Below the pieces are notes generated by a model. That model was not told the origin of the DNA, made no database searches, and worked only from the letters and a program-made list of their open reading frames with translations. Position numbers and translations under genes: made by a program. From Eledone cirrhosa (Eukaryota > Mollusca > Cephalopoda > Octopoda > Eledonidae), in contig OZ024742.1 in the NCBI GenBank assembly GCA_964016885.1, positions 6,103,604 to 6,167,603 on the forward strand: 64,000 bases of DNA. The letters run 5' to 3'. Numbering within the stretch: the stretch's first letter is position 1; each line of letters starts with the position of its first letter. This document shows, in pieces, positions 51,201 through 64,000 of the stretch.

Positions 51201-54200
51201 ACAACAACAACAACAACAACAACTATCATAGCAACAACGCTGTAATAACAGAGCAATGGCAACAACAACAACAACTATCATAGCAACAACGCTGTAATAA
51301 CAACACCATTGGCAACAGCAACAACAACAACAACTATCATAGCAACAACGCTGTAATAACAACACCAATGGCAACATCAACAACAACAACTATCATAGCA
51401 ACAACACTGTAATAACAACACCAATGGCAACAGCAACAACAACAACAACTATCATAGCAACAACGCTGTAATAACAACACCAATGGCAACATCAACAACA
51501 ACAACTATCATAGCAACAACGCTGTAATAACAACACCAATGGCAACATCAACAACAACAACTATCATAGCAACAACACTGTAATAACAACACCAATGGCA
51601 ACAGCAACAACAACAACAACTATCATAGCAACAACGCTGTAATAACAACACCAATGGCAACAGCAACAACAACAACAACTACTATCATAGCAACAACGCT
51701 GTAATAACAACACCAATGGCAACATCAACAACAACAACTATCATAGCAACAACGCTGTAATAACAACACCAATGGCAACATCAACAACAACAACTATCAT
51801 AGCAACAACACTGTAATCACAACACCAATGGCAACAGCAACAACAACAACAACTATCATAGCAACAACGCTGTAATAACAACACCAATGGCAACATCAAC
51901 AACAACAACTATCATAGCAACAACGCTGTAATAACAACACCATTGGCAACAGCAACAACAACAACAACTATCATAGCAACAACACTGTAATAACAACACC
52001 AATGGCAACCGCAACAACAACAACAACTATCATAGCAACAACGCTGTAATAAGAACACCAATGGCAACATCAACAACAACAACTATCATAGCAACAACGC
52101 TGTAATAACAACACCAATGGCAACAGCAACAACAACAACAACTACTATCATAGCAACAACGCTGTAATAACAACACCAATGGCAACATCAACAACAACAA
52201 CTATCATAGCAACAACGCTGTAATAACAACACCAATGGCAACAGCAACAACAACAACAACTATCATAGCAACAACGCTGTAATAACAACACCAATGGCAA
52301 CATCAACAACAACAACTATCATAGCAACAACGCTGTAATAAAAACACCAATGGCAACAGCAACAACAACAACAACTACTATCATAGCAACAACGCTGTAA
52401 TAACAACAGCAATGGCAACATCAAAAACAACTATCATAGCAACAACGCTGTAATAACAACACCAATGGCAACAGCAACAACAACAACAACAACTATCATA
52501 GCAACAACGCTGTAATAACAACACCAATGGCAACAGCAACAACAACAACAACTATCATAGCAACAACGATGTAATAACAACACCAATGGCAACAACAACA
52601 ACAACTATCATAGCAACAACGCTGTAATAAAAACACCAATGGCAACAGCAACAACAACAACTATCATAGCAACAACGCTGTAATAACAACACCAATGGCA
52701 ACAGCAACAACAACAACAACTACTATCATAGCAACAACGCTGTAATAACAACACCAATGGCAACATCAACAACAACAACTATCATAGCAACAACGCTGTA
52801 ATAACAACACCAATGGCAACAGCAACAACAACAACAACTACTATCATAGCAACAACGCTGTAATAACAACAGCAATGGCAACATCAACAACAACAACTAT
52901 CATAGCAACAACGCTGTAATAACAACACCAATGGCAACGGCAACACCAACAACTACTCTCATAGCAACAACGCTGTAATAACAACATCAATGGCAACAGC
53001 AACAACAACAACTATCATAGCAACAACGCTGTAATAACAACACCAATGGCAACATCAACAACAACAACTATCATAGCAACAACGCTGTAATAACAACACG
53101 AATGGCAACATCAACAACAACAACTATCATAGCAACAACGCTGTAATAAAAACACCAATGGCAACAGCAACAACAACAACTATCATAGCAACAACGCCGT
53201 AATAACAACACCAATGGCAACAACAACAACAACTATCATTAGAACAACGCTGTAATAACAACATCAATGGCAACATCAACAACAACAACTATCATAGCAA
53301 CAACGCTTTAATAACAACACCAATGGCAATATCAACAACAACAACTACCATAGCAACAACGCTGTAATAACAACACCAATGGCAACAGCAACAACAACAA
53401 CTATCATAGCAACAACGCTGTAATAACAACACCAATGGCAACATCAACAACAACAACAACAACAACTATCATAGCAACAACGCTGTAATAACAACACCAA
53501 TGGCAACAGCAACAACAACAACAACAACAACTATCATAGCAACAACGCTGTAATAACAACACCAATGGCAACATCAACAACAACAACAACAACAACAACT
53601 ATCATAGCAACAACGCTGTAATAACAACACCAATGGCAACATCAACAACAACAACAACAACAACTATCATAGCAACAACGCTGTAATAACAACACCAATG
53701 GCAACATCAACAACAACAACAACAACAACTATCATAGCAAAAACGCTGTAATAACAACACCAATGGCAACATCAACAACAACAACAACAACAACTATCAT
53801 AGCAACAACGCTCTAATTACAACACCAATGGCAACAGCAACAACAACAACAACTATCATAGCAACGACGCTGTAATAACAACACCAATGGCAACAGCAAC
53901 AACAACAACTACCATAGCAACAACGCTGTAATAACAACACCAATGGCAACAGCAACAACAACAACTATCATAGCAACAACGCTGTAATAACAACACCAAT
54001 GGCAACAGCAACAACAACAACAACAATTATCATAACAACAACGCTGTAATAACACAGCAATGGCAACATCAACAACAACAACTATCATAGCAACAACGCT
54101 GTAATAACAACACCAATGGCAACAGCAACAACAACAACAACTATCATAGCAACAACGCTGTAATAACAACACCAATGGCAACATCAACAACAACAACAAT

Positions 54201-57200
54201 CATAGCAACAACGCTGTAATAACAACACCAATGGCAACAGCAACAACAACAACAACTACTATCATAGCAACAACGCTGTAATAACAACACCAATGGCAAC
54301 AGCAACAACAACAACAACTATCATAGCAACAACGCTGTAATAACAACACCAATGGCAACATCAACAACAACAACTATCATAGCAACAACGCTGTAATAAC
54401 AACACCAATGGCAACAGCAACAACAACAACAACTATCATAGCAACAACGCTGTAATAACAACACCAATGGCAACAGCAACAACAACAACAACTACTATCA
54501 TAGCAACAACGCTGTAATAACAACACCAATGGCAACAGCAACAACAACAACTACTACTATCATAGCAACAACGCTGTAATAAGAACACCAATGGCAACAG
54601 CAACAGCAACTATCATAGCAACAACGTTGTAATTATAACACCAATGGCAACAGCAACAACAACAACTATCATAGCAACAACGCTGTAATAACAACACAAA
54701 TGGCAACAGCAACAACCACAACAACTCTCATAGCAACAACGCTGTAATAACGACAGCAATGGCAACATCAACAACAACAACTATCATAGCAACAACGCTG
54801 TAATAAGAACACCAATGGCAACAGCAACAGCAGCTATCATAGCAACAACGTTGTAATTATAACACCAATGGCAACAGCAACAACAACAACTATCATAGCA
54901 ACAACGCTGTAATAACAACACAAATGGCAACAGCAACAACAACAACAACAACAACTACCATAGCAACAACGCTTTAATAACAACACCAATGGCAACATCA
55001 ACAACAACAACTATCATAGAAACAACGCTGTAATAACAACACCATTGGCAACAGCAACAACAACAACAACTATCATAGCAACAACGCTGTAATAACAACA
55101 CCAATGGCAACATCAACCACGACAACAACAACAACTACCATAGCAACAACGCTGTAATAACAACACCAATGGCAACAGCAACAACAACAACTACCATAGC
55201 AACAACACTGTAATAACAACACCATTGGCAACAGCAACAACAACAACTATCATAGCAACAACGCTGTAATAACAACAACAATGGCAACATCAACAACAAC
55301 AACAACAACAACTATCATAGCAACAACGCTGTAATAACACAGCAATGGCAACATCAACAACAACAACTATCATAGCAACAACGCTCTAATAACAACACCA
55401 ATGGCAACAGCAACAACAACAACAACTATCATAGCAACAACGCTGTAATAACAACACCAATGGCAACAGCAACAACAACAACTATCATAGCAACAACGCT
55501 GTAATAACAACACCAATGGCAACATCAACAACAACAACAACAACTATCATAGCAACAACGCTGTAATAACAACACCATTGGCAACAGCAACAACAACAAC
55601 AACTATCATAGCAACACCGCTGTAATAACAGCACCAATGGCAACAGCAACAACAACAACAACAACTATCATAACAACAACGCTGTAATAACACAGCAATG
55701 GCAACATCAACAAAAACAACAATCATAGCAACAACGCTGAAATAACAACACCAATGGCAACAGCAACAACAACAACTACTATCATAGCAACAACGCTGTA
55801 ATAACAACACCAATGGCGACATCAACAACAACAACTATCATAGCAACAACGCTGTAATAACAATACCAATGACAACAACTATCATAGCAACAACGCTGTG
55901 ATAACAACAGCAATGGCAACAGTAACAACAACAACAACTATCATAGCAACAACGCTGTAATAAAAACACCAATGGCAACAGCAACAACAACAACTATCAT
56001 AGCAACAACGCTGTAATAACAACAGCAATGGCAACATCAACAACAACTATCATTACAACAACGTTGTAATAACAACACCATTGGCAACAGCAACAACAAC
56101 AACAACTATCATAGCAACAACGCTGTAATAATAACACCAATGCCAACAACAACAACAACAACTATCAGAGCAACCACGCTGTAATAACAACAGCAATGGC
56201 AACAGCAACAACAACAACTATCATAGCAACAACGCTGTAATAACAACACCAATGGCAACAACAACAACAACTATCATAGCAACCACGCTGTAATAACAAC
56301 AGCAATGGCAACAGCAACAACAACGACTATCATAGCAACAACGCTGTAATAACAACAGCAATTGCAACAGCAACAACAACAACTATCATAGCAACAACGC
56401 TGTAATAACAACACCAATGGCAACAGCAACAACAACAACTATCATAGCAACAACGCTGTAATAACAACACCAATGGCAACAGCAACAACAACAACAACTA
56501 CTATCATAGCAACAACGCTGTAATAACAACACCAATGGCAACAGCAACAACAACAACAACTACTATCATAGCAACAACGCTGTAATAACAACAGCAATGG
56601 CAACAGCAACAACAACAACTATCATAGCAACAACGCTGTAATAACAACACCAATGGCAACATCAACAACAACAACAACAACAACAACTATCATAGCAACA
56701 ACGCTGTAATAACAGAGCAATGGCAACATCAACGACAACAACTATCATAGCAACAACGCTGTAATAACAACACCATTAGCAACAGCAACAACAACAACAA
56801 CTATCATAGCAACAACGCTGTAATAACAACACCATTGGCAACAGCAACAACAACAACAACTATCATAGCAACAACGCTGTAATAACAACACCAATGGCAA
56901 CATCAACAACAACAACTATCATAGCAACAACACTGTAATAACAACACCAATGGCAACAGCAACAACAACAACAACTATCATAGCAACAACGCTGTAATAA
57001 CAACACCAATGGCAACATCAACAACAACAACTATCATAGCAACAACACTGTAATCACAACACCAATGGCAACAGCAACAACAACAACAACTATCATAGCA
57101 ACAACGATGTAATAACAACACCAATGGCAACAACAACAACAACTATCATAGCAACAACGCTGTAATAACAACACCAATGGCAACAGCAACAACAACAACA

Positions 57201-58129
57201 ACTACTATCATAGCAACAACGCTGTAATAACAACAGCAATGGCAACATCAAAAACAACAACTATCATAGCAACAACACTGTAATAACAACACCAATGGCA
57301 ACAGCAACAACAACAACAACTATCATAGCAACAACGATGTAATAACAACACCAATGGCAACAACAACAACAACTATCATAGCAACAACGCTGTAATAACA
57401 ACACCAATGGCAACAGCAACAACAACAACAACTACTATCATAGCAACAACGCTGTAATAACAACACCAATGACAACATCAACAAGAACAACTATCATAGC
57501 AACAACGCTGTAATAACAACACCAATGGCAACAGCAACAACAACAACAACTATCATAGCAACAACGATGTAATAACAACACCAATGGCAACAACAACAAC
57601 AACTATCATAGCAACAACGCTGTAATAAAAACACCAATGGCAACAGCAACAACAACAACTATCATAGCAACAACGCTGTAATAACAACACCAATGGCAAC
57701 AGCAACAACAACAACAACTACTATCATAGCAACAACGCTGTAATAACAACACCAATGGCAACATCAACAACAACAACTATCATAGCAACAACGCTGTAAT
57801 AACAACACCAATGGCAACAGCAACAACAACAACAACTACTATCATAGCAACAACGCTGTAATAACAACAGCAATGGCAACATCAACAACAACAACTATCA
57901 TAGCAACAACGCTGTAATAACAACACCAATGGCAACGGCAACAACAACAACTATCATAGCAACAACGCTGTAATAACAACACCAATGGCAGCAGCAACAA
58001 CAACAACTATCACAGCAACAACGCTGTAATAACAACATCAATGGCAACAGCAACAACAACAACTATCATAGCAACAACGCTGTAATAACAACACCAATGG
58101 CAACATCAACCACAACAACTATCATAGCA

Positions 58130-61100
58130 ACAACGCTGTAATAAAAACACCAATGGCAACAGCAACAACAACAACTATCATAGCAACAACGCCGTAATAA
58201 CAACACCAATGGCAACAACAACAACAACTATCATTACAACAACGCTGTAATAACAACATCAATGGCAACATCAACAACAACAACTATCATAGCAACAACG
58301 CTTTAATAACAACACCAATGGCAATATCAACAACAACAACTACCATAGCAACAACGCTGTAATAACAACACCAATGGCAACAGCAACAACAACAACTATC
58401 ATAGCAACAACGCTGTAATAACAACACCAATGGCAACATCAACAACAACAACAACAACAACTATCATAGCAACAACGCTGTAATAACAACACCAATGGCA
58501 ACATCAACAACAACAACAACAACAACAACTATCATAGCAACAACGCTGTAATAACAACACCAATGGCAACATCAACAACAACAACAACAACAACTATCAT
58601 AGCAACAACGCTGTAATAACAACACCAATGGCAACATCAACAACAACAACAACAACAACTATCATAGCAACAACGCTGTAATAACAACACCAATGGCAAC
58701 ATCAACAACAACAACAACAACAACTATCATAGCAACAACGCTTTAATAACAACACCAATGGCAACATCAACAACAACAACAACTATCATAGCAACAACGC
58801 TCTAATAACAACACCAATGGCAACAGCAACAACAACAACAACTATCATAGCAACGACGCTGTAATAACAACACCAATGGCAACAGCAACAACAACAACTA
58901 CCATAGCAACAACGCTGTAATAACAACACCAATGGCAACAGCAACAACAACAACTATCATAGCAACAACGCTGTAATAACAACACCAATGGCAACAGCAA
59001 CAACAACAACAACAATTATCATAACAACAACGCTGTAATAACACAGCAATGGCAATATCAACAACAACAACTATCATAGCAACAACGCTGTAATAACAAC
59101 ACCAATGGCAACAGCAACAACAACAACAACTATCATAGCAACAACGCTGTAATAACAACACCAATGGCAACATCAACAACAACAACAATCATAGCAACAA
59201 CGCTGTAATAACAACACCAATGGCAATAGCAACAACAACAACAACTACTATCATAGCAACAACGCTGTAATAACAACACCAATGGCAACAGCAACAACAA
59301 CAACAACTACTATCATAGCAACAACGCTGTAATAACAACACCAATGGCAACAGCAACAACAACAACAACTATCATAGCAACAACGCTGTAATAACAACAC
59401 CAATGGCAACATCAACAACAACAACTATCATAGCAACAACGCTGTAATAACAACACCAATGGCAACAGCAACAACAACAACAACTATCATAGCAACAACG
59501 CTGTAATAACAACACCAATGGCAACAGCAACAACAACAACAACTACTATCATAGCAACAACGCTGTAATAACAACACCAATGGCAACAGCAACAACAACA
59601 ACAACTACTATCATAGCAACAACGCTGTAATAAGAACACCAATGGCAACAGCAACAGCAACTATCATAGCAACAACGTTGTAATTATAACACCAATGGCA
59701 ACAGCAACAACAACAACTATCATAGCAACAACGCTGTAATAACAACACAAATGGCAACAGCAACAACCACAACAACTCTCATAGCAACAACGCTGTAATA
59801 ACGACAGCAATGGCAACATCAACAACAACAACTATCATAGCAACAACGCTGTAATAAGAACACCAATGGCAACAGCAACAGCAACTATCATAGCAACAAC
59901 GTTGTAATTATAACACCAATGGCAACAGCAACAACAACAACTATCATAGCAACAACGCTGTAATAACAACACAAATGGCAACAGCAACAACAACAACAAC
60001 AACAACTACCATAGCAACAACGCTTTAATAACAACACCAATGGCAACATCAACAACAACAACTATCATAGAAACAACGCTGTAATAACAACACCATTGGC
60101 AACAGCAACAACAACAACAACTATCATAGCAACAACGCTGTAATAACAACACCAATGGCAACATCAACCACGACAACAACAACAACTACCATAGCAACAA
60201 CGCTGTAATAACAACACCAATGGCAACAGCAACAACAACAACTACCATAGCAACAACACTGTAATAACAACACCATTGGCAACAGCAACAACAACAACTA
60301 TCATAGCAACAACGCTGTAATAACAACAACAATGGCAACATCAACAACAACAACAACAACAACTATCATAGCAACAACGCTGTAATAACACAGCAATGGC
60401 AACATCAACAACAACAACTATCATAGCAACAACGCTCTAATAACAACACCAATGGCAACAGCAACAACAACAACAACTATCATAGCAACAACGCTGTAAT
60501 AACAACACCAATGGCAACAGCAACAACAACAACTATCATAGCAACAACGCTGTAATAAAAACACCAATGGCAACATCAACAACAACAACAACAACTATCA
60601 TAGCAACAACGCTGTAATAACAACACCATTGGCAACAGCAACAACAACAACTATCATAGCAACAACGCTGTAATAACAGCACCAATGGCAACAGCAACAA
60701 CAACAACAACAACTATCATAACAACAACGCTGTAATAACACAGCAATGGCAACATCAACAAAAACAACAATCATAGCAACAACGCTGAAATAACAACACC
60801 AATGGCAACAGCAACAACAACAACTACTATCATAGCAACAACGCTGTAATAACAACACCAATGGCAACATCAACAACAACAACTATCATAGCAACAACGC
60901 TGTGATAACAACACCAATGGCAACAGTAACAACAACAACAACTATCATAGCAACAACGCTGTAATAAAAACACCAATGGCAACAGCAACAACAACAACTA
61001 TCATAGCAACAACGCTGTAATAACAACAGCAATGGCAACATCAACAACAACTATCATTACAACAACGTTGTAATAACAACACCATTGGCAACAGCAACAA

Positions 61101-63020
61101 CAACAACAACTATCATAGCAACAACGCTGTAATAATAACACCAATGCCAACAACAACAACAACAACTATCAGAGCAACCACGCTGTAATAACAACAGCAA
61201 TGGCAACAGCAACAACAACGACTATCATAGCAACAACGCTGTAATAACAACAGCAATGGCAACAGCAACAACAACAACTATCATAGCAACAACGCTGTAA
61301 TAACAACACCAATGGCAACATCAACAACAACAACTATCATAGCAACAACGCTGTAATAACAACACCAATGGCAACAGCAACAACAACAACTATCATAGCA
61401 ACAACGCTGTAATAACAACACCAATGGCAACAGCAACAACAACAACTATCATAGCAACAACGCTGTAATAACAACACCAATGGCAACAACAACAACAACT
61501 ATCATAGCAACCACGCTGTAATAACAACAGCAATGGCAACAGCAACAACAACGACTATCATAGCAACAACGCTGTAATAACAACAGCAACAACAACAACT
61601 ATCATAGCAACAACGCTGTAATAACAACACCAATGGCAACAGCAACAACAACAACTATCATTGCAACAACGCTGTAATAACAAAACCAATGGCAACAGCA
61701 ACAACAGCAACTATCATAGCAACAACGCTGTAATAACAACAGCAATGGCAACAGCAACAACAACAACTATCATAGCAACAACGCTGTAATAACAAAACCA
61801 ATGGCAACAGCAACAACAGCAACTATCATAGCAACAACGCTGTAATAACAACAGCAATGGCAACAGCAACAACAACAACTTTCATAGCAACAACGCTGTA
61901 ATAACAACACCAATGGCAACAGCAACAACAACAACTATCATAGCAACAACGCTGTAATAACAACACCAATGGCAACAGCAACAACAACAACAACTATCAT
62001 AGCAACAACGCTGTAATATCAACACCAGTGGCAACAGCAACAACAACAACTATCATAGCAACAACGCTGTAATAACAACACCAAAGGCAACAGCAACAGC
62101 AACAACAACAACTATCATAGCAACAACGCTGTAATAAGAACACCAATGGCAAAAGCAACGGCAACTATCATAGCAACAACGTTGTAATTATAACACCAAT
62201 GTCAACAGCAACAACAACAACTATCATAGCAACAACGCTGTAATAACAACACAAATGGCAACAGCAACAACAACAACAACTCTCACCACAACAACGCTGT
62301 AATAACGACAGCAATGGCAACATCAACAACAACAACTATCATAGCAACAACGCTGTAATAACAACACCAATGGCAACAACAACAACTATCATAGCAACAA
62401 CGCTGTAATAACAACACCATTGGCAACAGCAACAACAACAAAAACTATGATAGCAACAACGCTGTAATAACAACACCAATGGCAACATCAACAACCACAA
62501 CTATCATAGCAACAACGCTGTAATAACAACACCAATGGCAACAGCAACAGCAACAACTATCATAGCATCAACGCTGTAATAACAACACAAATGGCAACAG
62601 CAACAACAACAACTATCATAGCAACAACGATGTAATAACAACACCAATGGCAACAGCAACAACAACAACTATCATAGCAACAACGCTGTAATAACAACAG
62701 CAATGGCAACAACAACAACAACAACTATCATAGCAACAACGCTGTAATAACAACACTAATGTCAACAGTAACAACAACAACTATGATAGCAACAACGCTG
62801 AAATAAAAACACCAATGGCAACAGCAACAACAACACGTATCATAGCAACAACGCTGTAATAACAATACCAATGGCAACATCAACAACAACAACTATCATA
62901 GCAACAACGCTGTAATAACAACACCAATGGCAACAGCAACAACAACAACTATCATAGCAACAACGCTGTAATAACAACACCAATGGCAACAGCAACAACA
63001 ACAACTATCATAGCAACAAC
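58130..63020. repeat. 4.9-kb array block, copy 2
   Basis: Partner of 43,400-48,290. The copies part at about 63,020, where the partner continues with cagagcaatgg units and this copy with aaaaacacc and acacgtatc units. Confidence 0.8.
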
Positions 63021-64000
63021 GCTCTAATAAAAACACCAATGGCAACAGCAACAACAACACGTATCATAGCAACAACGCTGTAATAACAACACCAATGGCA
63101 ACATCAACAACAACAACTATCATAGCAACAACGCTGTAATAAAAACACCAATGGCAACAACAACAACAACACGTATCATAGCAACAACGCTGTAATAACA
63201 ACACCAATGGCAACATCAACAACAACAACTATCATAGCAACAACGCTGTAATAACAACACCAATGGCAACAGCAACAACAACAACTATCATAGCAACAAC
63301 GCTGTAATAACAACACCAATGGCAACAGCAACAACAACAACAATCATAGCAACAACGCTGTAATAACAACACCAATGGCAACAGCAACAACAACAACTAC
63401 TATCATAGCAACAACGCTGTAATAACAACACCAATGGCAACAGCAACAACAACAACTATCATAGCAACAACGCTGTAATAACAACACCAATGGCAACATC
63501 AACAACAACAACTATCATAGCAACAACGCTGTAATAACAACACCATTGGCAACAGCAACAACAACAACTATCATAGCAACAACGCTGTAATAACAACACC
63601 AATGGCAACAGCAACGACAACAACTATCATAGCAACAACGCTGTAATAACAACACCAATGGCAACAGCAACAACAACAACTATCATAGCAACAACGTTGT
63701 AATTATAACACCAATGGCAACAGCAACAACAACAACTATCATAGCAACAACGCTTTAATAACAATCCCAATGGCAACAGCAACAACAACAACTATCATAG
63801 CAACAACGCTGTGATAACAACACCAATGGCAACAGCAACAACAGCAACAACTATCATAGCAACAGCGATGTAATAACAACACCATTGGCAACAACAACAA
63901 CAACTAGCATAGCAACAACGCTTTAATAAAAACACCAATGGCAACAGCAACAACAACAACTATCATAGCAACAACGCTGTAATAACAACAGCAATGGCAA

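Larger units (their letters stand above)
18041..64000. repeat. 56-bp tandem array, about 46 kb, continues past the window
   Basis: The basic unit is 56 bp: aactatcatagcaacaacgc, then tgtaataacaacaccaatgg, then caacagcaacaacaac. Period was checked at 19441, 19497 and 19553. Common variants are 53, 59, 62 and 65 bp through loss or gain of CAA triplets at the 3' end of the unit; catc replaces cagc, and gcaatgg replaces ccaatgg, in many units. Composition is about 48% A, 29% C, 11% G and 12% T on the plus strand. At about 57 bp on average there are roughly 800 units. I found no unrelated insertion in the array. Because 56 is not divisible by 3, coding frames rotate; the Leu/Cys/Val-rich minus-strand ORFs are not genes. 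Function is unknown. Confidence 0.97.

Noticed and set aside
22790..60882. Many 60-136-residue minus-strand ORFs rich in Leu, Cys and Val in the array
   Set aside because: They are read-through of a 56-bp repeat in rotating frames, recur wherever units lack a stop, and match no known protein type I can name.
18041..64000. CRISPR array
   Set aside because: Units follow each other without unique spacers, and the context is a eukaryotic transposon-rich sequence. It is a minisatellite.

Overview
The window looks like a stretch of a large, repeat-rich animal genome, most probably a cephalopod mollusc of the Octopus type. I base this on tRNA-Lys-type SINE pieces (B box, then 'cctttcatcc', 'ggggtcgataaa' and 'ctggccttgtgcc' blocks) that resemble published cephalopod SINEs as I remember them, on abundant AT, ATT and CA microsatellites, and on a mix of Penelope-like, L1/Tx1-like and restriction-like-endonuclease LINEs. 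No database search was possible. I see no host protein-coding gene, no tRNA or rRNA gene, and nothing prokaryotic.

Layout. 1-5.4 kb is a mosaic of short mobile-element pieces: a C-terminal tail of an RTE-like reverse transcriptase (1009-1233), a SINE tail (1259-1316), a 5'-truncated, frameshifted Penelope-like element on the minus strand (1315-3127) bounded by 44-bp inverted repeats, and then two sequences that fold by hand as hammerhead ribozymes (3386-3480 minus; 3655-3707 plus). The second is joined to the 3' part of a tRNA-derived SINE. A third, degenerate hammerhead core lies in the Penelope-like element (1516-1556 minus). Microsatellites and unidentified spacer fill the rest.

5.4-7.0 kb holds the 5' half of a LINE (minus) with two stop codons and a polyarginine expansion. 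7.2-13.15 kb holds a nearly full-length L1/Tx1-like LINE (plus) with a gag-like ORF1 and an APE/RT ORF2, both broken by frameshifts; it is flanked on both sides by (ATT)n. 13.15-17.1 kb holds a second LINE of the restriction-like-endonuclease type (minus) with an intact 1216-residue ORF. It is of the same broad type as the broken copy at 5.4-7.0 kb, and its 3' end meets the (ATT)n tail of the plus-strand LINE. 17.2-18.04 kb is spacer with a SINE scrap and small direct repeats.

18,041-64,000 is one uninterrupted tandem array with a 56-bp basic unit (about 800 copies) that runs off the end of the window. The unit contains a (CAA)n tract that changes in 3-bp steps. The array has higher-order structure: dimers of 115 bp, a 2,288-bp block duplication, and blocks of about 5 kb repeated 14.7-15.6 kb apart. 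Long ORFs within it are read-through of the repeat and are not genes.

The most interesting signals are the two foldable hammerheads (one fused to a SINE), the two LINEs meeting on one ATT tract, the intact LINE ORF, and the 46-kb array with its nested structure.
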